Below are positions 20,949-28,636 of a stretch of 64,000 nt of DNA, in pieces. The notes under the pieces are model-generated. The model did no database searches. It worked only from the letters and a program-made list of their open reading frames with translations, and was not told where the DNA came from. The stretch lies in NCBI RefSeq assembly GCF_003319185.1, contig NZ_QOHJ01000009.1:62001-126000 (forward strand), given 5' to 3'. The translations under genes were made by a program, and so were the position numbers. Within the stretch, counting starts at the first letter, position 1. Each line of letters begins with the position of its first letter. The stretch is from Blastococcus sp. TF02A-30 (GTDB taxonomy: Bacteria; Actinomycetota; Actinomycetes; Mycobacteriales; Geodermatophilaceae).

Positions 20949-21935
20949 CTAGTCGGCCGGGAGCAGCAGGACCTTGCCGATGTGCTCGCTGGCCTCCACG
21001 ACGCGGTGCGCCTCCGCCGCGCGGGACATGGGCAGCCGCCGGTCGACGACCGGCCGCACGAGGCCGCGCTCGACGTCGGGCCACACGTCGTGCCGGACGG
21101 CGGCGACGATCGCGTCCTTGCCGCCGGGACCCGTCGCCGGGCGCGAGCGCAGCGCGGTGGCGTGCACCGAGCCGCGCTTGCCCAGGAGCTTGCCCAGGTC
21201 CAGCTCGCCCCTGGTGCCGCCCTGCAGGCCGATGACGACCAGCCGGCCGCCCGTGGCCAGGACGTCGACGTTGCGGCCCAGGTACTTGGCGCCCATGTTG
21301 TCCAGCACGACGTCCGCGCCGCCGGCCTCGGCCCGCACCCGCGCCACGAAGTCCTCGTCGCGGTAGTTGACCAGGATCTCGGCGCCCAGCTCGCGGCAGA
21401 ACGCGAGCTTCTCCGCCGTGCCGGCGGTGGTGGCGACCCGCGCGCCGGCCCGCACGGCGAGCTGGATCGCCATCGTCCCGATGCCGCTGGAGCCGCCGTG
21501 CACGAGGAACGTCTCGCCCCGCTGCAGCCCGGCCAGCAGGAAGACGTTCGACCAGACGGTGCAGACCACCTCGGGCAGCGCCGCCGCGGTGGCCAGCTCG
21601 ACGCCGGACGGCTTGGGCAGCAGCTGCACCGCGGGGACGGCGACCCGTTCGGCGTATCCCCCGCCGGCCAGCAGCGCGCACACCTCGTCGCCGACCGACC
21701 AGCCGGTCACGCCCTCGCCGACCTCGCTGATCACCCCGCTGCACTCCAGCCCGGGGATCTCGCTGGCGCCCTTCGGCGGCGGGTAGAAGCCCTGCCGCTG
21801 CATCAGGTCGGCGCGGTTGACCGCGGTGGCGACGACGTCGACGACCACCTCGCCCGGCCCGCAGACCGGGTCGGGCACCTCGGTCCAGGTCAGGACGTCG
21901 GGACCGCCGGGCTCGCTGATCGTGACCGCACGCAT
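20949..21935 (-). CDS. NAD(P)H:quinone oxidoreductase (zeta-crystallin/PIG3 type)
   Basis: 328 residues, medium-chain dehydrogenase superfamily without the zinc-binding cysteines. Seen are GPGEVVVDVVATAVNRADLMQRQGFYP, GLECSGVISEVGEGVTGWSVGDEVCALL, and the NADPH-binding VHGGSSGIGTMAIQLA. NRADLMQRQGxYPPP is typical of the PIG3 branch, which reduces quinones or enones with NADPH. The ATG at 21935 has a TAGGGT -10 box 6 bases upstream, so a separate leaderless transcript is likely despite the neighbouring SDR-like gene ending only 9 bases away. Confidence 0.88.
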   Translation of the reverse strand: MRAVTISEPGGPDVLTWTEVPDPVCGPGEVVVDVVATAVNRADLMQRQGFYPPPKGASEIPGLECSGVISEVGEGVTGWSVGDEVCALLAGGGYAERVAVPAVQLLPKPSGVELATAAALPEVVCTVWSNVFLLAGLQRGETFLVHGGSSGIGTMAIQLAVRAGARVATTAGTAEKLAFCRELGAEILVNYRDEDFVARVRAEAGGADVVLDNMGAKYLGRNVDVLATGGRLVVIGLQGGTRGELDLGKLLGKRGSVHATALRSRPATGPGGKDAIVAAVRHDVWPDVERGLVRPVVDRRLPMSRAAEAHRVVEASEHIGKVLLLPAD

Positions 21936-21941
21936 GCCCCG

Positions 21942-21947
21942 ACCCTA
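21942..21947 (-). promoter_or_regulatory. -10 box TAGGGT of the leaderless quinone oxidoreductase gene
   Basis: TAGGGT on the minus strand, 6 bases before the ATG at 21935. Its TAG is also the stop codon of the upstream NAD(P)-binding gene. Confidence 0.45.
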
Positions 21948-22655
21948 GAAGGACCCGGTGGCGCCCACCCCTCGCCCGCCCGACGTGGCCCCCTGGACGG
22001 GGCCGGCGCCGCCGGAGACCGAGACGGTGCGCCCGACGTCGTCCGCGCTCGTGGCGAGCCCGGCCAGCACGCTGCCCACCGCGCGGCGGGAGACCTTCAT
22101 CCCCTGCAGCGAACCGTCCACCGACGTCGCGGCCGGCTCCTCGCCGTCGGTGAGGTAGACCGGCTGCACGAGCGTCCACCGCAGCCCGCTGTCCCGCACC
22201 ACCCGCTCCTGCACGTCGTGGTCGGCGATCTGCGGCTTGAGCAGCAGGGCGAAGACCAGCCGCGAGGACAGCGGCAGCAGGTCCCGGGTCTCGCCCACGC
22301 CGTACGACGACTGCACGACCAGCCGGTCCACCCCGTGCTCGCGCATGGCCGCCACCACGGCGGCGGTGCCGCGCGACCGCACGTCCAGCGGTGTCCCGGC
22401 GGGGCCGCGCAGCCGCACCCGCAGCGGGCTCTCGGCGATGCCCAGCGCGACGACGACGGCGTCCTGGCCGCGCACCGCCGCGGAGACGTCCCCGGCCACG
22501 GTCGCGTCGCCGTCCACCGCCCGGACCCCCGGCGTTCCCCCGAGCACCGCGCTCGCCCGCCGGGCCAGCACCGTCACCCGGTGCCCGCCCGCCAGCAGGG
22601 CGTCGACCGCCGCCCGTCCCGAGCCACTCGTTCCTCCCACGACCAGCACGTCCAC
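21945..22655 (-). CDS. NAD(P)-binding atypical SDR family protein
   Basis: 236 residues from the GTG at 22655, chosen because AGGAG lies 6 bases upstream and the protein then begins directly with the dinucleotide-binding strand VDVLVVGGTSGSGRAAVDALLAGGHRV. Later segments DAVVVALGIAES, VVAAMREHGVDRLVVQSSYGVGETRDLLP and LRWTLVQPVYLTDGEE match NmrA/SDR_a5-type atypical SDRs, which lack the YxxxK dyad and may act as redox sensors or epimerase-like enzymes. A longer in-frame extension to 22760 looks non-coding. Adjacent to the quinone oxidoreductase on the same strand. Function unknown. Confidence 0.78.
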   Translation of the reverse strand: MDVLVVGGTSGSGRAAVDALLAGGHRVTVLARRASAVLGGTPGVRAVDGDATVAGDVSAAVRGQDAVVVALGIAESPLRVRLRGPAGTPLDVRSRGTAAVVAAMREHGVDRLVVQSSYGVGETRDLLPLSSRLVFALLLKPQIADHDVQERVVRDSGLRWTLVQPVYLTDGEEPAATSVDGSLQGMKVSRRAVGSVLAGLATSADDVGRTVSVSGGAGPVQGATSGGRGVGATGSF

Positions 22656-22744
22656 GACCCGCTCCTCTCCCGGGCCGGCTCTCGGCCCCGGATCCACCCT
22701 GCGGCGGACGGGCGGCGACCGGAACGCCCGCCCGTCCCGATCCC

Positions 22745-23749
22745 ATGACCGTTCGTCCACGGCGGCTGGACTCCGGCGCGGGGGGCGGGCACGGTGGCGC
22801 CGTGGTCAGCTCACCCGTCGCGCCGTGGTCGCCCGCCGATCCGCTGGGCGAGGTGCTGGGTGGCCTCCGGATGCGCGGGACCTTCTACTGCCGGGCCGAG
22901 GGCAGCGCCCCGTGGGGGGTGGAGATGCCGGCGCTGGCCGGCTGCATGAGCTTCCACGTCGTCGTCGAGGGCGGCTGCCTGCTGGAGGTCGACGGCGACT
23001 TGCACGCGCTGGGCGCGGGGGACCTGGCGCTGGTGCCCCACGGCCGGGGGCACGTGCTGCGCAGCGAGGCGGGCGCGCCGGTGGCCGGGCGGGCCGACCT
23101 GCTGCCGCAGGAGTACCTGGGGGAGCACTACTCGGTGCTGCGGGTGGACGGCGGTGGCGCCCCGTCGCGGCTGGTGTGCGGCGTCGTGGAGCCCGAGCGG
23201 CCGGGCCCGGCCCACCTGCTCGACCTGCTGCCGCCCGCGCTGCTCGTGCGGGCGGGCGACCGGGCCGGCGGCTGGCTCGGCGTCCTGCTGGGCATGATCG
23301 CCGACGAGGTCCGGCAGGACCGGCCCGGCGCGGAGTCGGTGGTGACCCGGCTGGCCGACGTCGTGGTGATCCAGGCGATCCGCGGCTGGCTGGAGGCGGG
23401 GAGCACCGGGCCGGGCTGGCTGCGCGCGCTCCGCGATCCGCAGGTGGGCGGGGCGGTGGCCGCGGTGCACCGGTCCCCGGGGACGCCCTGGACCCTGGAC
23501 CTCCTGGCCCGCGAGGCGCGGATGTCGCGGTCGGCGTTCGCGGCGCGGTTCACCGAGCTCGCCGGTGAACCGGCGCTGCGCTACGTGACCCGGTGGCGCA
23601 TGCACCTGGCCACCGTCGAGCTCGCGCGCGGTGCCCGGGTGGGGGAGCTGGCGCGGCGGCTGGGCTACGAGTCGGAGGCCGCGTTCTCCCGCGCCTACAA
23701 GCGCGTGACCGGCGTGCCACCGGTCACCGTCCGCCCGCGACCCGGCTGA
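22745..23749 (+). CDS. AraC family regulator with cupin sensor domain
   Basis: 334 residues from ATG 22745; GTG 22802 (19 codons later) is an equally plausible start, and neither has a good Shine-Dalgarno. The N-terminal cupin (about 40-200) has FHVVVEGGCLLEVDGDLHALGAGDLALVPHGRGHVL, typical of the AraC cupin_6 group. The C-terminal double HTH reads WTLDLLAREARMSRSAFAARFTELAGEPALRYVTRWRMHLA and VGELARRLGYESEAAFSRAYKRVTGVPPV. It diverges from the NAD(P)-binding gene and may control it; the ligand is unknown. Confidence 0.87.
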   Translation: MTVRPRRLDSGAGGGHGGAVVSSPVAPWSPADPLGEVLGGLRMRGTFYCRAEGSAPWGVEMPALAGCMSFHVVVEGGCLLEVDGDLHALGAGDLALVPHGRGHVLRSEAGAPVAGRADLLPQEYLGEHYSVLRVDGGGAPSRLVCGVVEPERPGPAHLLDLLPPALLVRAGDRAGGWLGVLLGMIADEVRQDRPGAESVVTRLADVVVIQAIRGWLEAGSTGPGWLRALRDPQVGGAVAAVHRSPGTPWTLDLLAREARMSRSAFAARFTELAGEPALRYVTRWRMHLATVELARGARVGELARRLGYESEAAFSRAYKRVTGVPPVTVRPRPG

Positions 23750-23764
23750 CGGCCCCGGACGCGC

Positions 23765-23800
23765 GACGGCGCCGCGCCCCGTGGGGGACGCGGCGCCGTC
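23765..23800. terminator. Bidirectional terminator between araC and acyl-CoA synthetase genes
   Basis: Perfect 12-base arms GACGGCGCCGCG (23765-23776) and CGCGGCGCCGTC (23789-23800) with a 12-base loop, centred between two convergent stop codons. The stem shares GACGGCGCCG with the terminator at 19027. Confidence 0.85.
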
Positions 23801-23809
23801 GTCACCACC

Positions 23810-25408
23810 TCAGGCGCGGGCCTTGAGGTCCTTGCGCAGGATCTTGCCGGCCGCCGACTTGGGCACCGCGTCGATGAACTCGACCATGCGGATCTTCTTG
23901 TGCGGGGCGACCTTCTCGGCCATGAAGTCCATGACGGACTCCTCGGAGAGCTCCGAGCCCATGGCCCGCACGACGAAGGCCTTGGGCAGCTCCTCGCCGC
24001 TCTCCTTGTCCGGGACGCCGATGACCGCGGCGTCGGCGATCTCCGGGTGGCTGATCAGCACGGCCTCCAGCTCGGCCGGCGCGACCTGGTAGCCCTTGTA
24101 CTTGATCAGCTCCTTGACCCGGTCGACGACCGTGTAGCAGCCGTTCTCGTCGACCACCGCGACGTCGCCGGTGCGCAGCCAGCCCTCGCCGTCCAGGGTG
24201 TTGCGGGTGGCGTCCTCGTTGTTCAGGTAGCCCTTCATGACCTGAGGGCCGCGGATCCACAGCTCCCCGCGCTCGCCGGCGGCGGCGTCCTCGCCGGTGC
24301 CCGGGTCCACCAGCCGGCACTCGGTGTTGGGCACCGCGAAGCCGACCGAGCCCTTCGGGACGTCACCGGAGAAGCCCGGCGGCTCGGCGCCCTCGTCCGG
24401 CGTGGTGTGCGAGACCGGGGACAGCTCGGTCATGCCGTAGCCCTGGGCCACGCTGACGCCGCTGCCGGCGCCCTTGCGCAGCCGGTCCTGGGCGGCCAGC
24501 GCCAGCTGCTCGTCCAGCGGGGCGGCGCCGGAGAGGATCGAGGTCAGCGACGACAGGTCGTACTGGTCGACCAGCGGGTGCTTGGCCAGCGCCAGCAGGA
24601 TGGGCGGGGCGACGAACGCCCGGGTGATCTTGTGGTCCTGGATCGTGCGCAGGAAGTCCTCGAGGTCGAACCGGGGCAGGGTGACGACGGCGCCGCCCCA
24701 GGCCAGCCCCTGGTTCATCAGCACGGTCAGCCCGTAGATGTGGAAGAACGGGAGGACGGCGATGATCCGCTCCTCCTCGCCCAGGCGGATCAGCGGCCGG
24801 CACTGGCTGACGTTGGCCACCAGGTTGCGGTGGGTCAGCATGACGCCCTTGGGCAGGCCCGTGGTGCCGCTGGAGTACGGCAGCGTGACCAGGTCGTTGG
24901 CCGGGTCGATGTCCACCTGCACGCTCGGGGCGTCGGCGCCCAGCAGGTCGAACAGGTTCGCGTGGCCCTCGGCGCCGTCGAGGACGATCACCTCGTCGAC
25001 CGGCGACTTCTCCACGGCCGCCTGGGCGCGGTCCATGAACAGCGAGATGGTGATGAGCACCTTCGCGCCGGAGTCCTTGAGCTGGAAGGCGATCTCGTCG
25101 GGCGTGTAGAGCGAGTTGATCGGGCTCATCACGCAGCCGGCGGCGGCGATGCCGTGGAACACCACCGGGAACCACGGGGTGTTCGGGCAGAAGACGGCGA
25201 CGACGTCGCCCTTGCGCAGCCCGCGGGCGTGCAGGTTGGCGGCCACCCGGTCCACGTACTGGGCCAGCTGGCCGTGGGTGATGACGTCGCCCTTGAGGCC
25301 GTCGATCAGCGCCGGGGCGTCGGGCCGGTCCTTGCCGGCCGCCAGGACGAACTCCGGGACGGAGAGGTTCGGGATCTCGACGTCGGGATAGGGGCTGGCC
25401 AGCGCCAC
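23810..25408 (-). CDS. Acyl-CoA synthetase (4-coumarate:CoA ligase-like, AMP-forming)
   Basis: 532 residues of the ANL superfamily: P-loop-like YSSGTTGLPKGVMLTHRN near 190, YGMTELSPVSH near 335, GELWIRGPQVMKGYLNN, TGDVAVVDENG, the hinge region KYKGYQVAPAELE and the catalytic lysine of PKSAAGKILRK at the C-terminus. It activates a carboxylic acid via an acyl-adenylate to the CoA thioester. The sequence resembles the 4CL/fatty-acyl group; chain length or aromatic preference cannot be read. Start GTG 25408 has a GAGGAGG Shine-Dalgarno. The next gene upstream is a PaaI thioesterase. Confidence 0.9.
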   Translation of the reverse strand: MALASPYPDVEIPNLSVPEFVLAAGKDRPDAPALIDGLKGDVITHGQLAQYVDRVAANLHARGLRKGDVVAVFCPNTPWFPVVFHGIAAAGCVMSPINSLYTPDEIAFQLKDSGAKVLITISLFMDRAQAAVEKSPVDEVIVLDGAEGHANLFDLLGADAPSVQVDIDPANDLVTLPYSSGTTGLPKGVMLTHRNLVANVSQCRPLIRLGEEERIIAVLPFFHIYGLTVLMNQGLAWGGAVVTLPRFDLEDFLRTIQDHKITRAFVAPPILLALAKHPLVDQYDLSSLTSILSGAAPLDEQLALAAQDRLRKGAGSGVSVAQGYGMTELSPVSHTTPDEGAEPPGFSGDVPKGSVGFAVPNTECRLVDPGTGEDAAAGERGELWIRGPQVMKGYLNNEDATRNTLDGEGWLRTGDVAVVDENGCYTVVDRVKELIKYKGYQVAPAELEAVLISHPEIADAAVIGVPDKESGEELPKAFVVRAMGSELSEESVMDFMAEKVAPHKKIRMVEFIDAVPKSAAGKILRKDLKARA

Positions 25409-25491
25409 GGGGGTCCTCCTCGGAACGGTTGTGGCGCCAGTCTCACACCTGCGGTGGCCCCGCTCACAAGGGGGTTACCCGCGGGTTCGGC

Positions 25492-25917
25492 TCAGCGCGG
25501 CCACAGCACCGACTGGGTGCAGCGGAACAGCGCGATCGTCCTCCCGCTGCCGGCGTCGCTCACGACGGCGTCCCAGACCTGCGTCGTCCGCCCGGCGTGC
25601 GCGTTCGTGGCCGTGCAGGCGATCCGGCCCTCGCGCGCGGTGCCCAGGTGGTTGCTCTTCAGCTCGATGGTGGTGAAGCCCGACGACCCCTCGGGCAGCA
25701 GCGCCCGCGTGGGCAGCCCGCAGCTGGTGTCGGCCAGCGTGACGACGGTGCCCGCGTGCAGGTAGCCGTTGGGGGCGAGCAGCTCGGGGCGGACGTCGAG
25801 GTGGCTGGTCAGCCGGCCCGGCTCGTGGCTGTCGACGACGATGCCGAGCAGGCCCGGGAAGGTGCCCGGCAGGAGGGCGTTGAGCTCGTCGGCGGTCAGG
25901 AACCCGGTGGCGGACAT
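25492..25917 (-). CDS. PaaI family hotdog thioesterase
   Basis: 141 residues, a single hotdog domain: DVRPELLAPNGYLHAGTVVTLADTSCG holds the family HGGxxxxLxDxxxG-like segment in the form LHAGTVVTLADTSCG, with the Asp that acts on the thioester, and VWDAVVSDAGSGRTIALFRCTQ forms the last strands. It hydrolyses small acyl- or aryl-CoA thioesters. ATG 25917 lies 6 bases from a TAGGTT -10 box. The gene is upstream of an acyl-CoA synthetase on the same strand, so it may recycle CoA from the same acyl group. Confidence 0.85.
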   Translation of the reverse strand: MSATGFLTADELNALLPGTFPGLLGIVVDSHEPGRLTSHLDVRPELLAPNGYLHAGTVVTLADTSCGLPTRALLPEGSSGFTTIELKSNHLGTAREGRIACTATNAHAGRTTQVWDAVVSDAGSGRTIALFRCTQSVLWPR

Positions 25918-25923
25918 GCCCGG

Positions 25924-25929
25924 AACCTA
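25924..25929 (-). promoter_or_regulatory. -10 box TAGGTT of the leaderless thioesterase gene
   Basis: TAGGTT on the minus strand, exactly 6 bases before the ATG at 25917. The palindromes at 25949-26028 start 20 bases further upstream and overlap the -35 region. Confidence 0.5.
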
Positions 25930-25948
25930 GCGAGCCGGCCTCGGTGTC

Positions 25949-26028
25949 GATCAGGTCACCTGATCACAACGGGTCCTGGCTCACGGTCGACGGTGAGCCA
26001 GGACCCAGAACGATCAGGTCTCCTGATC
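25949..26028. repeat. Composite palindrome upstream of the thioesterase gene
   Basis: A central hairpin with perfect 14-base arms GGGTCCTGGCTCAC (25971-25984) and its complement (25993-26006) is flanked by two short palindromes of the same type: GATCAGGT-C-ACCTGATC (25949-25965) and GATCAGG-TCT-CCTGATC (26012-26028). It lies between the VOC stop and the thioesterase promoter, so it could terminate the VOC message or bind a regulator. Confidence 0.8.
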
Positions 26029-26038
26029 ACCAGGGAGC

Positions 26039-26422
26039 TCAGCGGGCGGACTCCCAGAGGCCGACGACGTTGCCCTCGGGGTCCCGGACGTAGTCCGAGA
26101 AGCCCATGTCGCCGACGGGCAGCTTGCCCTGCAGGGTCGCGCCGCCGAGCTCGCCGATCCGCTCCAGCGCCACGTCGATGCTCTCGACGTCGACGACCAC
26201 GATCGGGCCCGGCGCCGGGCTGTCGCCGCGCTGCAGCATCCCGCCGTCGATGAAGCCGGGCTCGGTGGGCCCCTCCTCGCCGGTGGGCCCGGTGGTGACC
26301 AGCGTGTAGCCGCCCATCTCGGGCATCTGGACGATGTCCCAGTCGAAGGCTTCCTTGTAGAAGCTCCGCGCCCGGTCGCCGTCGTCGTAGGGGATCTCGA
26401 AGTGCACGACGCGTCCGCTCAT
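26039..26422 (-). CDS. VOC family protein
   Basis: 127 residues, single-chain VOC layout: VVHFEIPYDDGDRARSFYKEAFDWDI at the N-terminus and MGFSDYVRDPEGNVVGLWESAR at the C-terminus, with a Gly/Pro-rich linker carrying PTEPGFIDGGMLQRG between the two modules. This resembles the CFP-30 type VOC proteins of actinobacteria, whose enzymatic roles are mostly unassigned. ATG 26422 has GGAGG upstream. Confidence 0.83.
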   Translation of the reverse strand: MSGRVVHFEIPYDDGDRARSFYKEAFDWDIVQMPEMGGYTLVTTGPTGEEGPTEPGFIDGGMLQRGDSPAPGPIVVVDVESIDVALERIGELGGATLQGKLPVGDMGFSDYVRDPEGNVVGLWESAR

Positions 26423-26639
26423 GCCGTCACCTCCAGGGTCGGTTCCGCTCGGGACGGCGCGACGCTAGCGCCGTCGTCCGGGCGCTGACAGGTCTTCCGA
26501 CGTCGTCCTCCTTCCCCTCCGGGCCTCGCCGATCCCGACGTCGCCGCGCGCCCTCGACCTCGCGGTGCGGCAGCGAGGCGCGCCGTCGACCGCGCGCTCC
26601 ACCACCGCACCGCGCACCTCGGGCCGGCGGTTGTGGGGC

Positions 26640-26661
26640 GAGCTCTCGGTCCCGAGAGCTC
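26640..26661. repeat. Palindromic repeat, CTTTCGGTACCGAAAG family, diverged copy 4
   Basis: Arms GAGCTCTCGG and CCGAGAGCTC around a TC centre, immediately downstream of and overlapping the folP2 stop codon (26660-26662). It is the CTC/GAG variant also seen in copy 1. Confidence 0.7.
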
Positions 26662-27520
26662 AGGCGAGGCCGCGGACGGTGCGGACCGGCGGGCGGGTGC
26701 CCCGGATCGAGGCGACCATGTCGAGGGTCTGCCGGGTCGGGGCGACGTCGTGCGCGCGGAAGACCCGGGCGCCCAGCCAGGCGCTCACCGCCGTGCTGGC
26801 CAGCGTGCCGGTGAGCCGCTGCTCCACCGGGACGGCGAGCGTCTCGCCCACGAAGTCCTTGTTCGACAGCGCCACGAGCACCGGCCAGCCGGTCGCCACC
26901 AGCTCGTCGAGCCGCCGGGTGGCCTCCAGCGAGTGGCGGGTGTTCTTGCCGAAGTCGTGGCCGGGGTCGACCAGCACGCGGTCGCGGTCCACGCCCGCCG
27001 CGACCGCGGCCTCGGCCAGCGCCGTCGTCCGCCTGACGATGTCGGCGACGACGTCGTCGTACTGCACCCGGTGCGGCCGGGTGCGCGGCGGCAGCCCGCC
27101 GGCGTGCGTGCAGACGATCCCCGCGCCGGCCTCGGCGGCGACGGCGGCGAGCTCGGGGTCGACGCCACCCCAGGCGTCGTTGACGACGTCGGCGCCGGCG
27201 GCCAGCGCCTCCCGGGCCACGGAGGCCCGCCAGGTGTCGATCGAGATGGGCAGCGCCGGGTGCGCGGCGCGGATCGCGGCGACCAGGTCGACGGTGCGGC
27301 GCACCTCCTCGGCGGGCGACACCTCCTCGCCCGGCGCAGCCTTCACACCGCCGACGTCGACCATGTCCGCGCCCTCGGCCACGACGCGGTCCACCCGCGC
27401 GAGGGCGGCGTCCATGGCGTAGGTCGCCCCGCGGTCGTAGAACGAGTCGGGTGTCCGGTTCACGATCGCCATCAGCACGAAGTCGCCGTCTGGCACGTCC
27501 AGCGCACCGATGCGGAGCAA
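26660..27520 (-). CDS. folP2: Dihydropteroate synthase homologue of the FolP2 type
   Basis: 286 residues, pterin-binding TIM barrel: MAIVNRTPDSFYDRG near residue 17, ADMVDVGGVKAAPGEEV, PISIDTWRASVAREAL, VNDAWGGVDPE and VLVDPGHDFGKNTRHSLE. MAIVNRTPDSFYDRGAT is the FolP2 (Rv1207) form, unlike the MGVLNVTDDSFSDGG of FolP1; M. tuberculosis FolP2 was reported to lack dihydropteroate synthase activity, so a folate role is uncertain. The start is TTG 27520 behind a strong GAGGAGGG Shine-Dalgarno with 6-base spacing. No other folate gene is nearby, unlike folP1 loci. It diverges from a MaoC gene. Confidence 0.85.
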   Translation of the reverse strand: MLRIGALDVPDGDFVLMAIVNRTPDSFYDRGATYAMDAALARVDRVVAEGADMVDVGGVKAAPGEEVSPAEEVRRTVDLVAAIRAAHPALPISIDTWRASVAREALAAGADVVNDAWGGVDPELAAVAAEAGAGIVCTHAGGLPPRTRPHRVQYDDVVADIVRRTTALAEAAVAAGVDRDRVLVDPGHDFGKNTRHSLEATRRLDELVATGWPVLVALSNKDFVGETLAVPVEQRLTGTLASTAVSAWLGARVFRAHDVAPTRQTLDMVASIRGTRPPVRTVRGLA

Positions 27521-27591
27521 CCCGTTCCCTCCTCGACGACGCGGGTGTGGTGGAGTCAGCCAACCAGACCGAGACGAAGGGGACAGGGCAG

Positions 27592-28053
27592 ATGGCGCAG
27601 ACCACCGTCGACGGCGTCGAGGGCGTGCAGGGGCTCGTCGGGCAGCACCTCGGCCACAGCGACTGGGTCGAGGTGACCCAGGAACGGGTGAACCTCTTCG
27701 CCGAGGCGACCGGCGACCACCAGTGGATCCACGTGGACCCGGAGCGGGCGAAGAAGGAGAGCCCGTTCGGCGGTCCGATCGCGCACGGCTACCTGACGCT
27801 GTCGCTGCTGCCCTCGCTGGTGCCGCAGATCGTGGAGATCTCCGGGTTCCGGATGGGTGTCAACTACGGCACCGAGAAGGTGCGCTTCCCCTCACCGGTG
27901 CCCGTGGGGGCGCGGATCCGCGCCGGCGCCACGATGGAGGCCGCGACCCCCTTCGAGGGTGGCATCCAGATGAGCCTCGGGGTGACGGTCGAGATCGAGG
28001 GCGGCGCCAAGCCGGCGATGGTCGCGACCGTCGTCTACCGCCGCTACCTCTGA
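27592..28053 (+). CDS. MaoC family dehydratase
   Basis: 153 residues, one hotdog domain. The sequence FAEATGDHQWIHVDPERAKKESPFGGPIAHGYLTLSLLP carries the R-hydratase catalytic Asp/His pair (ATGDHxxIHxD). Such proteins hydrate trans-2-enoyl-CoA to (R)-3-hydroxyacyl-CoA, or act in related steps; the substrate is not readable. ATG 27592 has an A/G-rich stretch (GAAGGGGACAGGGCAG) upstream. It diverges from folP2 and converges on the HU gene across a nested hairpin. Confidence 0.88.
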   Translation: MAQTTVDGVEGVQGLVGQHLGHSDWVEVTQERVNLFAEATGDHQWIHVDPERAKKESPFGGPIAHGYLTLSLLPSLVPQIVEISGFRMGVNYGTEKVRFPSPVPVGARIRAGATMEAATPFEGGIQMSLGVTVEIEGGAKPAMVATVVYRRYL

Positions 28054-28056
28054 CGC

Positions 28057-28127
28057 CGCGCACGCACGAGATCGGCGACCCCGCCCGCTCGTGAGCGGGG
28101 AGGATCGCCGATCTCGGCGTGCGCGTG
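28057..28127. terminator. Nested hairpin between maoC and hup (bidirectional terminator)
   Basis: Outer 12-base arms CGAGATCGGCGA (28067-28078) and TCGCCGATCTCG (28105-28116) enclose an inner CCCCGC/GCGGGG stem (28079-28084/28095-28100); GCGCACG-type sequences extend the outer stem. It lies exactly between two convergent stop codons. Confidence 0.8.
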
Positions 28128-28136
28128 CGGTACCGG

Positions 28137-28424
28137 TCAGGCGACCGGGACGCTGCTCGCGGCCTTCTTGAGGTTCGAGCCGGCGGTCACCTTGACGGTG
28201 TTGGCAGCGGCGATCTCGATCGTCTCGCCGGTCTGCGGGTTGCGGCCGGTGCGAGCGGAGCGCTGGGTGCGCTCGACGGTCAGGAGGCCGGAGACGGCGA
28301 CCTTCTCGCCACGGGTGATGGCGTCGACCAGCTCGTCCTGGAGGCCGGCGAGGACCGAGTCGACGGTCGAGGCCGGGACGTCGGCGCGCTTGGCGATGGC
28401 GGAGACCAGTTCGGCCTTGTTCAT
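28137..28424 (-). CDS. hup: HU family DNA-binding protein
   Basis: 95 residues: MNKAELVSAIAKRADVPASTVDSVLAGLQDELVDAI (helical dimer core), then GEKVAVSGLLTVERTQRSARTGRNPQTGETIEI with the DNA-binding arm carrying the RNPxTGE motif. HU bends and compacts DNA. Unlike mycobacterial and streptomycete HupB/HupS it has no Lys/Ala-rich C-terminal tail, so it is the short form. ATG 28424 follows GGAAGGAAG. It is transcribed alone, divergently from the aldo/keto reductase. Confidence 0.95.
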   Translation of the reverse strand: MNKAELVSAIAKRADVPASTVDSVLAGLQDELVDAITRGEKVAVSGLLTVERTQRSARTGRNPQTGETIEIAAANTVKVTAGSNLKKAASSVPVA

Positions 28425-28624
28425 GAGCTTCCTTCCGTAGAGGTGGCTGGTGCCTGGGTTCGGCACCCGGCCCGGGGGCCCGCTCCGTCGGAGGCCGGGC
28501 CCCGGGCACGGTGCCATGAGGGCCCCGGGATCCGCCAGTGGGGGCGGTTTCCAGGGCTTTCCGGCGACTCCAGGGTCACATCCGCCCCACCAGGTCCGAT
28601 CAGGCGGGTCCCCTCCGGCCCACC

Positions 28625-28630
28625 TAGCGT
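28625..28630 (+). promoter_or_regulatory. -10 box TAGCGT of the leaderless aldo/keto reductase gene
   Basis: TAGCGT followed by six G residues and the ATG at 28637; the G run is the only purine-rich element and abuts the start codon. Confidence 0.45.
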
Positions 28631-28636
28631 GGGGGG

